Shown piece by piece: positions 1 through 8,200 of a stretch of 64,000 nucleotides of DNA. The position numbers and the translations under genes were made by a program. Location: contig NZ_JAUJZH010000009.1 in assembly GCF_030486595.1 (NCBI RefSeq), forward strand, positions 62,001 through 126,000. Direction: 5' to 3'. Below the pieces are notes generated by a model that was given only the letters and a program-made list of their open reading frames with translations, made no database searches and had not been told where the DNA came from. The stretch comes from Variovorax ginsengisoli. GTDB lineage: Bacteria > Pseudomonadota > Gammaproteobacteria > Burkholderiales > Burkholderiaceae_C. Each line of letters begins with the position of its first letter. Positions within the stretch are counted from its first letter, which is position 1.

Positions 1-656
1 ACGACCTGCTGCGCCTCGGCCCCGCCTTGGCCGCGATGCCGCTGGTGACCGCCGGCTCGGGCGTGGCGATCGGCTTGCCGGCCAACTTCGGCATCGCGCC
101 GTCGTCGACCGCCAGTGCGCTGCCGGCGGCCGGCGGCCTTCGGGCCGTGGTGTCCGGCAGCTGTTCACTGGCGACCAACCGGCAGGTGGCCGACTTCGTC
201 GCCGCCGGCCGGCCGGCGCTGGCGCTCGATCCGCTGCAGCTCGCGGCCGGCGGCGACGCGGTCGGCCAGGCGCTGGCCTGGGCCGCGCCGCTGCTGCCGG
301 AGGGGCCGGTGCTGATCTATTCCACCGCCGAGCCTTCGGCCGTGAAGTCGGTCCAGGGACGCCTGGGTGTCGAGGAGGCCGGCGCCATGGTCGAACGCGC
401 GCTCGCCGCGATCGCGCGTGGCCTGGTCGAGCGCGGCGTGCGGCAACTGGTGGTGGCGGGCGGCGAGACCTCCGGCGCCTGCGTGCAGGCGCTCGGCATC
501 GCACAGCTCCAGATCGGCGGCCAGATCGACCCCGGCGTGCCCTGGTGCCACGCGGCGAGCGCGGCGGCCGGGGGGGCGGGCCTGCACATCGCGCTGAAGT
601 CGGGCAACTTCGGCAGCGACGATTTCTTTTCCAAGGCCTTCGGCGCGCTGCGATGA
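1..656 (+). CDS. otnK: 3-oxo-tetronate kinase OtnK, C-terminal part (DUF1537)
   Basis: This is the 3' end of a gene that begins before the window; the open frame runs from base 3 to the TGA at 654-656. The visible 218 residues match the C-terminal nucleotide-binding half of four-carbon acid sugar kinases (DUF1537): the GGETSGA motif, an alternating Gly/Ala-rich core and the terminal NFGSDDFF segment. In that family OtnK phosphorylates 3-oxo-tetronates (from threonate or erythronate) at O-4 in the cytosol. The stop overlaps the otnC start as ATGA, so the two are translationally coupled, and the pairing is what supports the OtnK rather than DtnK assignment. The N-terminal substrate domain is outside the window. 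Confidence 0.88.
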   Translation, partial: DLLRLGPALAAMPLVTAGSGVAIGLPANFGIAPSSTASALPAAGGLRAVVSGSCSLATNRQVADFVAAGRPALALDPLQLAAGGDAVGQALAWAAPLLPEGPVLIYSTAEPSAVKSVQGRLGVEEAGAMVERALAAIARGLVERGVRQLVVAGGETSGACVQALGIAQLQIGGQIDPGVPWCHAASAAAGGAGLHIALKSGNFGSDDFFSKAFGALR

Positions 657-1324
657 ACGAACACCGCGCCCGCGACGAAATCTGCCGCGTCGGCCGCAGC
701 CTGTTCGAGCGAGGCTACGTGCACGCCACGGCCGGCAACATCAGCGTGCGGCTCGACGATGGCTTCCTGATCACGCCGACCGATGCCTGCCTCGGCTTCC
801 TCGATCCGGCCAGGCTGGCGCGGCTTGACGGCAGCCTGCGCCAGACCCACGGCGACCGGGCCAGCAAGACCATGGCGCTGCACGCCCGCATCTATGGCGC
901 CGCCAGCGCCTTCGATGCCGGCACGCGCTGCGTGATCCATACCCACAGCACCCATTGCGTGGCGCTCACGCTGCGCGAGACCGGTGGCGAGCTGCTGCCG
1001 GCACTGACGCCCTATTTCGTGATGAAGGTCGGCCGCGTGCCGGTGATCCGCTACCACCGTCCCGGCGCGCCCGAGGCTGCGGCACAAGTGGCCGAGGCGA
1101 TCGAGCGCTACGGCGCCGCGGGCACGCCGATTCGTGCCGTGATGCTCGAGCGGCTCGGCCCCAACGTCTGGCAAGACACGCCGGCCGCGGCGATGGCGGT
1201 GCTCGAGGAACTCGAGGAAACGGCGCGGCTCTGGGCGCTTGCGCGCGCGGGGGGCGATCCGCCGAAACCGCTCGGCGAGGCCGAGATCAACGAACTGCGG
1301 CGCAGCTTCGGTGCCCGCTGGTAG
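653..1324 (+). CDS. otnC: 3-oxo-tetronate 4-phosphate decarboxylase (class II aldolase family)
   Basis: A 223-residue class II aldolase/adducin-fold protein. Visible marks are GNIS at 28-31, SKT at 71-73 and the metal-binding HTHSTH stretch at 96-101, all in the order expected for the family. OtnC decarboxylates 3-oxo-tetronate 4-phosphate to dihydroxyacetone phosphate, the step after OtnK. I start it at the ATG at 653, which overlaps the otnK stop; an open frame continues upstream to 545 but would overlap otnK by more than 100 bases. No Hyi-type isomerase or LtnD-type dehydrogenase follows; the next gene is on the other strand. Confidence 0.88.
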   Translation: MNEHRARDEICRVGRSLFERGYVHATAGNISVRLDDGFLITPTDACLGFLDPARLARLDGSLRQTHGDRASKTMALHARIYGAASAFDAGTRCVIHTHSTHCVALTLRETGGELLPALTPYFVMKVGRVPVIRYHRPGAPEAAAQVAEAIERYGAAGTPIRAVMLERLGPNVWQDTPAAAMAVLEELEETARLWALARAGGDPPKPLGEAEINELRRSFGARW

Positions 1325-1331
1325 CCGGTCC

Positions 1332-1343
1332 GCGACGCGTCGC
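1332..1343. other. 12-bp palindrome between convergent genes
   Basis: GCGACGCGTCGC is a perfect palindrome in the 18-base gap between the otnC and DUF3422 stops. It could fold as a very short hairpin on either transcript, but there is no T-tract, so a terminator role is only a guess. Confidence 0.25.
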
Positions 1344-2635
1344 TAGTGGACGAACATCTTCCGATGAAGGCGCCGCAACGACCACCAGATGCTCAGCGCC
1401 ACGACGGGAATCGCCAGTGCGGCCGTTGTTTCAGGTGACAGCGGCCATCCGATCTTCTGGGCGCCCTTGGCCAGGTAGCTGACCAGGCCGACGATGTAAT
1501 AGGTGATGGCGGCCACCGAGAGTCCTTCGACGGTGGCCTGCAACTTCAGTTGAAGGTCCTGCCGGCGGTTCAGGGCTTCGAGCAGGGCCTGGCTGCTTTG
1601 CTGCTGCTCGATCTCTACCCTGGTGCGCAACAGATTGCTCATCCTGGAGACCCGCTGGGACAGCGAGTCCTGCCGCCGGACCGCCCATTCGCAGGTCTTG
1701 CGCGCCGGCGTCAGGCGCCGCTCCATGAACTCGGCGATGCTCTGGAGTCCGTCCAGCCTGGCTTCGGCAATCTGGACGATGCGCTGGTCGAGCAACTCGA
1801 AATAGGCGCTGCTGGCGGAAAGTCTCGAATGCGTGGCCGCATGCTGGCTCTCGACCTCGCCGGCCAGGCGCGTGAGCCGGTCCAGCAGGGCCGGTTCCGC
1901 GTCACGCTCGGCGCTGCGGATGGCTTGCGCGAGCGCCGCCAGCTCGCCCTCCGCGCTGCCCAGCGCCTCGCCCGCTTGCCGCGCCGCCGGCAAGCCGAGC
2001 AGGGCTGCCATCCGATACGTCTCGATCTCGAGGATCCGCTGCACCAGCCGTCCGAGCCGGCGCGGCTGGAGCGCGTCGGCGAAAAGCAGGATGCGGGACG
2101 AGCCGTCCGCGTGGATGGCGAAGTCCGTGAACACCTGCGCCTGCTCGCCCGCCACGCTGGAACCCACCAGCGTCTGCTCGTTGAGCAAGTCCGCGACGCG
2201 GGCGTCGCCAGCGCTTCCACGTCCCCGGAATACCCAGAGATCGAGGCTGCAGAGGCACTGCCCGGGAAGCCCGTGGAGCCAGTCCTGCGGCACGGCACCG
2301 ATCGCACTGGCCGGCTGGCGAGGATGCTGCGCTTCGGCGGGTCCGGGCACCGTGAAGGTCCAGGTGACGAACTCCGTGTGCAGCTCCCAGCGCAGCCGGA
2401 CCGATCCGAACTCGACCCGCAGGTGCGTGGTGGCGACGTCAGGGGGCGCCAGATGATGGTCGCGCAGAAGGCTCGCAAGATGGGCGCGGCTCTGCGCCCG
2501 CTGCTGCGCATCCGCCAGCATCACGATATGCGCGATGCCCAGGGCGCCGGTCAGCGCTTCCGGCGGCCGGGCATGGACTTCGTTGTGCAGCTCCACGCGT
2601 TGCGGGTGCTGAATGACGCGGCTGTTGGATGGCAT
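1343..2635 (-). CDS. DUF3422 family membrane-anchored protein
   Basis: A 430-residue protein of the DUF3422 family, common in proteobacteria and without an established function. The N-terminal half holds the family-typical HNEVHARPPE segment near residues 17-26 and a tryptophan-rich ELHTEFVTWTF stretch. The middle (about 190-350) is Ala/Glu/Arg-rich and looks helical or coiled coil. Two hydrophobic segments near residues 370-390 and 405-422 would anchor the C-terminus, leaving most of the protein on one face of the inner membrane. The ATG at 2635 is the first start and gives the usual family length. It is transcribed toward otnC and lies 88 bases downstream of the receiver gene on the same strand. 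Confidence 0.85.
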   Translation of the reverse strand: MPSNSRVIQHPQRVELHNEVHARPPEALTGALGIAHIVMLADAQQRAQSRAHLASLLRDHHLAPPDVATTHLRVEFGSVRLRWELHTEFVTWTFTVPGPAEAQHPRQPASAIGAVPQDWLHGLPGQCLCSLDLWVFRGRGSAGDARVADLLNEQTLVGSSVAGEQAQVFTDFAIHADGSSRILLFADALQPRRLGRLVQRILEIETYRMAALLGLPAARQAGEALGSAEGELAALAQAIRSAERDAEPALLDRLTRLAGEVESQHAATHSRLSASSAYFELLDQRIVQIAEARLDGLQSIAEFMERRLTPARKTCEWAVRRQDSLSQRVSRMSNLLRTRVEIEQQQSSQALLEALNRRQDLQLKLQATVEGLSVAAITYYIVGLVSYLAKGAQKIGWPLSPETTAALAIPVVALSIWWSLRRLHRKMFVH

Positions 2636-2723
2636 GGGCGACGAGCTCGAGACCTGGCGATGCGCAGAGCTGCGAGCTTAATGCCTGTGCGTCATGCCGA
2701 GGCGCGCCGCTCTGCCCTCACGA

Positions 2724-3098
2724 TCAGGAGGAGGTCCGGCGGAGTGCCTTGTAGACGGCATCCAGCAACTTGTTCTCGGGATAGGGCTTCTGCAGAAAAT
2801 CCACGGCGCCATCTCTGATGGCCTGGACCGCCGTCGGGATGTCGACGCTGCCGCTGATGAACACGATCGGTATGTCAATGCCCAGCTGGCGCAGCCGCTG
2901 CTGCAGCGCGCGACCGTCCATTTGGCGCATGTGCAGGTCGAGGACCAGGCAACCCTGCCAGGTGGGGTCGAAGGCGGCCAGGAATTCGACCGCTGAACCG
3001 AAGGCCGCGACCGCGAGTCCGGCCGCGCTGACGAGTTCGCGAACGGAGTCGCGACAAGCCGCATCGTCGTCGATGACAAACACTGTGGGCTGGCTCAC
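2724..3098 (-). CDS. Stand-alone receiver domain (FixJ-type, no output domain)
   Basis: A 124-residue protein consisting only of a CheY-like receiver: IDDD near residues 9-12, phospho-acceptor Asp in LVLDLHM near 54, ISG near 82 and KPYP near 105. It strongly resembles the N-terminal half of the FixJ-like regulator at 56199-56810 (shared VFxIDDD, RDSVREL, GCLVLD, IPIVFISG and DGAVDFxQKPY), but it stops right after the receiver. The 84 bases down to the next gene carry no helix-turn-helix remnant. Start is GTG at 3098 behind a GAGGGG purine run. With no kinase next to it, it may act as a phosphate sink, a protein-protein switch or a relic. Confidence 0.8.
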   Translation of the reverse strand: MSQPTVFVIDDDAACRDSVRELVSAAGLAVAAFGSAVEFLAAFDPTWQGCLVLDLHMRQMDGRALQQRLRQLGIDIPIVFISGSVDIPTAVQAIRDGAVDFLQKPYPENKLLDAVYKALRRTSS

Positions 3099-3655
3099 CT
3101 CTTCCCCCTCGAAGGCCGTGCTGGGCGCCCGGTTGCTCAGACCGGGCGCATTCTTGTTGCTCGAAGCGTTGTCAAGTTAGCCGAAATCCGAATGCGGCGA
3201 CATTGGTCCTTGGTGCATCGCAGCCCGAGCCTGACGTGTCTCCTCCACAGTTTTGATGAGGTTCCTTCCGCGGCAACAGGTGGCGCGGCCCGGCTCGTGC
3301 CATCGGGGGGGAGGCTGTGGCAGAACGGCCACAACCGGACCTTCCGGCGCACTGCCGGTGAATATCATCGGGTCGCAAACACGAAGGGATGGTTCCGCAC
3401 CTGACGGTTGCCCACGGGGACCCCTCCGAGGCCGCCGCGGTCGCTGCAGAGTGCAGGGGCGTCTGGATGCATTTGGCGCCGTCGACGCAGACCGTGAAGG
3501 ATTCCTCAAAATGACCCGCCGCGCCTGGCTCCGGCGTTCTCGGCCGGCGCCGCAGACGGGCATGCTATGGCTTCAACACTTCCTCATCGTTCACCATTGA
3601 GGCTTCCTTTTGCCGTTGCCGGCGTGACTCAATTCAACATCAGTGGCGTCAATCC
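3099..3655. other. 557-bp intergenic region, no convincing gene
   Basis: Open frames here on both strands lack family resemblance and have Arg/Pro-rich shadow-like composition. The region must hold the promoters for the divergent receiver and hydroxylase genes. One perfect inverted repeat is visible, TGTGGC-AGAACG-GCCACA at 3316-3333; its spacing does not fit the CRP-type site seen at 25591. Confidence 0.5.
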
Positions 3656-4396
3656 ATGATTACCTTGCGGCAGCTCATTTTCCTCTGCCTGCTGTTCTTG
3701 TTTCAGGTCGCGATATTCGGTTGGATCGAGTGGCGCTGGGGTGCACGACGGATCGAATGGCGCAAGGTCCTGCTCGCGGACTTGACTGCGGTCCTCTTCT
3801 TCGCGCTCGTAGTGCGACAGGCAGCAGGCTACCTGAATGGCTGGACCGGCATCTATGGCCCTTGGCCCGCAGCAATCGGCTCCTGGCCACTGCCGGTGCG
3901 TCTGGTGCTCTACCTGTTGGTCGCTGATTTTGGCGCCTACTGGATGCACAGGCTGGTGCACCTCAAGCCTCTCTGGCGGGTGCACCGCTGGCACCATTCG
4001 CCAACCCACATGTACTGGCTGGCCGGCAGCAGAACCTCCATCCTCCAGCAAGCGATATTCAATCTTCCCTATATTTTTGCCAGTCCGATTCTCGGCGTGT
4101 CTCCATTCTGGCTGGCCAATGCGCTGTTCTTCTTCTATGCGACGACCAACGGCTGGATGCACCTGAACGTGACCTGGCGCCTGCGCGGCCTCGACTGGAT
4201 ACTGGTCACGCCGCAAAGCCATCACATTCACCACAGCGACGACCCGTTGCACTACGGAAGCAACTTCGGCGTTCTGCTCTCGATATGGGACAGGATGTTC
4301 CGAACATTCACCAGCCCGAAAGACCTGTCTCCCGACTCGCTGAGGTTTGGCATCGGTGAGAAGGTTCCCGTCGCGAGGCTTGCCATCGGTCTCTAG
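3656..4396 (+). CDS. Fatty acid hydroxylase / sterol desaturase family membrane protein
   Basis: A 246-residue integral membrane di-iron oxygenase of the FA_hydroxylase (PF04116) family. The histidine clusters are intact: HRLVH at 98-102, HRWHH at 110-114 and HHIHH at 189-193, with an additional HYGSNFG motif near 199. Hydrophobic spans near 5-24, 41-58, 80-97 and 150-165 give the usual topology. Members hydroxylate or desaturate fatty acyl, sphingoid or sterol lipids; here a bacterial fatty acyl or lipid substrate is the reasonable inference. It reads in the same direction as the methyltransferase 71 bp on and the FAAL-NRPS gene, so tailoring of the acyl chain used by that enzyme is a plausible role. 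Confidence 0.85.
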   Translation: MITLRQLIFLCLLFLFQVAIFGWIEWRWGARRIEWRKVLLADLTAVLFFALVVRQAAGYLNGWTGIYGPWPAAIGSWPLPVRLVLYLLVADFGAYWMHRLVHLKPLWRVHRWHHSPTHMYWLAGSRTSILQQAIFNLPYIFASPILGVSPFWLANALFFFYATTNGWMHLNVTWRLRGLDWILVTPQSHHIHHSDDPLHYGSNFGVLLSIWDRMFRTFTSPKDLSPDSLRFGIGEKVPVARLAIGL

Positions 4397-4467
4397 CAAG
4401 TGTTGTCGACCGGGCACACCAGCACGAAGCTCTAAAGCGCGAAAGCGCGTACAGGTAGGATGCACGC

Positions 4468-5073
4468 ATGGAATCCGCTGATGCCGCCACCTTTGATGAG
4501 TCCTATTACGCGCGCTACTATTTCGACAAGAAGACCAAGGTAGCCGACCCGCGGCACGTCGAACGGTTGGGTGCCTTCGTGAGCGCCTACCTGAAGTACC
4601 TGCGCGTCCCTGTCCAACGCGTGCTGGACGTCGGTTGCGGCGTTGGGCTGTGGCGGGATATCGTGGCCCGTCACTTTCCGCAGGCGACCTATCAAGGCGT
4701 CGAGATCAGCGAATACCTGTGCGCTCGCTACGGCTGGGAACGCGGCTCGATCGTCGACTACCAGGCTCAGGCGCCATTTGACTTCGTCATCTGCCAGGGC
4801 GTTCTGGCCTATCTGAGTCCTGTCGACCTCAAGCGTGCCTTGCGCAATCTCGGGACGTTGAGCCATGGCGCGCTCTACGTGGAGGCGGTGACGCTGGAGG
4901 ACTACGAAAATGACATCGTCGACGAAGACCTCACAGACCCGCTCCTCTTTCGGCACCGCGCAGAGCTGTACCGGCAGGGGCTGTCGAGGAAGTTCAAGGG
5001 CTTGGGCGGCGGCCTATGGCTCAGCCGACGGGCCGATGTGCCGCTCTTTTCGCTGGAATGTGCGGTGGAATGA
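4468..5073 (+). CDS. Class I SAM-dependent methyltransferase
   Basis: A 201-residue soluble protein with a Rossmann-type SAM fold. Motif I is VLDVGCGVG at 52-60, an acidic strand end follows in GVEIS, and a hydrophobic FDFVICQGVLAYL segment corresponds to motifs post-I to II. The N-terminus YYARYYFD is aromatic-rich, as in several small bacterial methyltransferases. Start ATG 4468 has an AGGTAGGA site seven bases upstream. The acceptor cannot be read from the sequence; position between the lipid hydroxylase and the FAAL-NRPS suggests a lipid or lipopeptide substrate, but a generic housekeeping role is not excluded. The 207-bp gap to the NRPS shows no gene. Confidence 0.82.
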   Translation: MESADAATFDESYYARYYFDKKTKVADPRHVERLGAFVSAYLKYLRVPVQRVLDVGCGVGLWRDIVARHFPQATYQGVEISEYLCARYGWERGSIVDYQAQAPFDFVICQGVLAYLSPVDLKRALRNLGTLSHGALYVEAVTLEDYENDIVDEDLTDPLLFRHRAELYRQGLSRKFKGLGGGLWLSRRADVPLFSLECAVE

Positions 5074-5280
5074 CCGGTCATTGGGCAACGGCCTACGCGG
5101 GAAGCCGGCGCCCGCCGTCTTGAAGCCCCGCTGCGAGGGCGGCCCAATGACAAGAATCGCGCTGACTATTGTGGACAATGATTCCGTCACCACCGGGCTT
5201 GCCCCATCCGCTGCCTGCTCCCCGCAGGTCGACGCAAGAGATTCGCTGCCCGGCGGCACGCCGCTGGCCCCCAGTCGACC

Positions 5281-8200
5281 ATGAACCATGATGTAGGCCT
5301 CGTGCTCCCGAACTCCCTGACCGCTGTTTTCGAGTCGCGCTGTACCGAACACTCAGACCGTCTCGCCTTCGTCTTCCTGAAGGATGACCTGTCCCCCGCT
5401 GAACAGTCGAGCTATGGGGATCTGTCGATCGACTGCCACCGCCTGGCCGCCCGTCTGGGTGCGCTCGCCCGGCCGGGAGAGCGCGTCCTGCTGGCCCTGC
5501 CGCCGGGTCTCGATTTCGTGCGTGCGTTCTGGGCCTGCGTGCTCTGTGGTTGCGTCGCGGTGCCGGTTCCGGCCCCCGACCCGGTGCGGCTGCTGCGTTC
5601 GGCGCCGAGACTGCGCGGCATCCTCGAGGACACCGGCGCCGCGCTGGTATGGACCGCAGCCGACCTGCTCGACAGCGCGCGCCAGGCGCTCGAGCCGTCC
5701 CTGTTCACTGCGGCGCGATGGATCTCGTCGGCCGAACTCGAGACGGTCGAACCCGGCATGCCTGGCCAGTTGCCGTTCGTCGACGCCGACGCATTGGCCT
5801 ACCTCCAGTACACCTCGGGATCGACGCTTGCACCACGTGGCGTGCGCATCAGCCATGGGCAGGCGCTGGCCAACGTGCTGGCGCTCCACGTGGCGGGCCA
5901 ACTCGACACCCATTCCCGCACGCTGACCTGGCTGCCGCACTTCCACGACTATGGGCTGGTCTGCGGGCTGCTGGTGCCCTTCCATGCCGGCGCCACCAGC
6001 TGGCTGATGTCGCCGCTGACCTTCCTGCGCCGACCGCTCAGGTGGCTCGAAGCCGTCGACGCCCTGCGCATCACGCACACCGGGGCGCCGATGTCGGCGT
6101 ACGTGGCCTGTCTGCGGGCGCTCGCCGGTGCGCCGCTGGCCAGTGATCTTTCGTCGCTGGTGTCGCTCAGCTGCGGCGCCGAACCGCTGCGTGCCGATGC
6201 GATCGAGCGTGTTCTCGACGTGTTCGGTGCCGCCGGCCTGCGTCCCGAAGCCTTCATGCCCGCCTACGGCATGGCCGAGACGGTGCTGGGAGTCACCTTG
6301 TCGGCGACCCACCGGCCGCCGCGCATGATGGCGCTCGACGCCCAGGCGCTCCAGCAGGACCGCGTCCTGCCGGCGCGGCGCGACGGCGCCGCGGCCGTCC
6401 GCATGGTGGGTTGCGGCCTGCCGCTCATGCATACCACGCTGAGCATCGTCGACCCGGCGACCGGCGTCGTGGCAGCGCCCGACGCGGTGGGCGAGATCTG
6501 GGTGCAGTCGCCCAGCGTCGGCCAGGGCTATTGGCGCCAGCCGGAGCTGACCGAAGCCGGCTTCGGCGCGCGCCTGGCCGATGTCGACGGGCCTTTCCTG
6601 CGCACCGGCGACCTCGGTTTCATGGCCGACGGCGAACTCTTCGTCACGGGCCGGCTGAAGGACCTGGTGATCGTCCACGGCGGCAACCACTACCCGCAAG
6701 ACATCGAGTGGACGGCCGAGCATGCGCACCCGGCGCTGCGGCCTGGCTACGGTGCCGCCTTCTCGGTCGAGACGCCCGACGGCGAGGCGCTGGTGCTGGC
6801 GCTCGAGACCGAGCGCCGAACCGGCGACGATGCCGCGCAGGCCGCAGCGGCTGCGGTGCGCCGTGCCATCGGCGAGGCGCACGGCCTGCCGGTCGAGGCG
6901 GTGGTGCTGGTGCGCTCCGGCTCGCTGCAGCGCAGCTCCAGCGGCAAGATCCAGCGGCGCGCCATTCGGCAGCGCTACCTTGACGGAACGCTCGACGTCC
7001 AGGCGGTCTTTGCACGGGAAGCGGCGCCGTCAGGCGCCGACGACACGGCCGACGAGCGACTCGCGACGACGATGCACTTGATGCCGCGCGCCGCCGCCGA
7101 ACAGGAGGTCTGGGAGATCTGGCGCGAGGTGCTCGACACCACCGCCTTCGGCGTGCATGAGAACTTCTTCGAGTTGGGTGGCACGTCGCTTCTGATGGCG
7201 CAGGTGGCCTCGCGCGTGAGCCAGCAGCTCGGGGTCGAGCTGCCGCTCGCCGCGTTGTTCGACCACACCAGCGTGGCGGCGCTCGCCGACCATGTCACAC
7301 GCCTGCAGGCCGAGCATGGCGGAGTCGCGCCGGTCGTGCCTGTGGCCATTGCGCGCATGCCGCGTGGCGCGCCGCTGCCGGTGTCGCTGTCGCAGCGGCG
7401 CATGTGGGTCATCCAGCAGTTCGATCCGGCTTCCACGGCCTACAACGTCGCGGTCTCGCTGCGCATCCGCGGTGCGCTCGATGTGGCGCTGCTGCAGCGC
7501 GCGTTCGACTTCATGGTCGAGCGCCACGAAAGCCTGCGCACGCGCCTCGTGCACAACGGTGTCGAGCCGATGCAGCTCATCGAACCGACGGCGAATGCGC
7601 CGATCGAACGGATCGACCTGGCTGCATGCCCCGACCGGCTGGCACGCGCCCGCGCGCTGCTGGCCGAGCGGCTGGACAGGCCCTTCGCACTCGACCGCGC
7701 ACCGCTGCACCATGCCACGGTACTGCAGCTGGGCGCGAGCGACCACGTGCTGCTGTGGGTGATGCACCATGCCATCGCCGACAACTGGTCCTTCGCCGTG
7801 CTGATGCGCGAGGCGTTTGCCTCCTATGCGGCGTGGAAGGAAGGCCGGGCGCACGCGCTGGATCCGGTCCCGATCGAGTACGCCGACTACGCCGCGTGGC
7901 AGCGCAGCCCCGCGTCGGTGGCGCAGCGCCGGCCGCAGATGGACTACTGGCGCGGGCGGCTTGCGCACCTGCCGCCGCTCGACCTGCCGACCGACTTCGT
8001 GCGGCCGCTGCGCCCCAGCTTCCACGGCGCACGGGTTTCCGCCATGGTGCCCGTCGGCCTGCGCACCGCCATCCGCGCGTACGGCGCCCGGGTTTCGGCC
8101 ACGCCCTTCGTCGTGCTGCTCGCGGCCTTCAAGCTGATGCTCGCGCGCCAGGCGCGCAGCACCGACATCGCCGTGGGCACGCCGGTCGCCAACCGCCACC

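Noticed and set aside
3316..3333. TGTGGC-N6-GCCACA as a CRP site
   Set aside because: The TGTGG and CCACA halves are separated by eight bases instead of six, and the core bases differ.
3099..3655. Short plus and minus frames of 70-128 codons in the gap
   Set aside because: No motif, no ribosome site, shadow-like composition.
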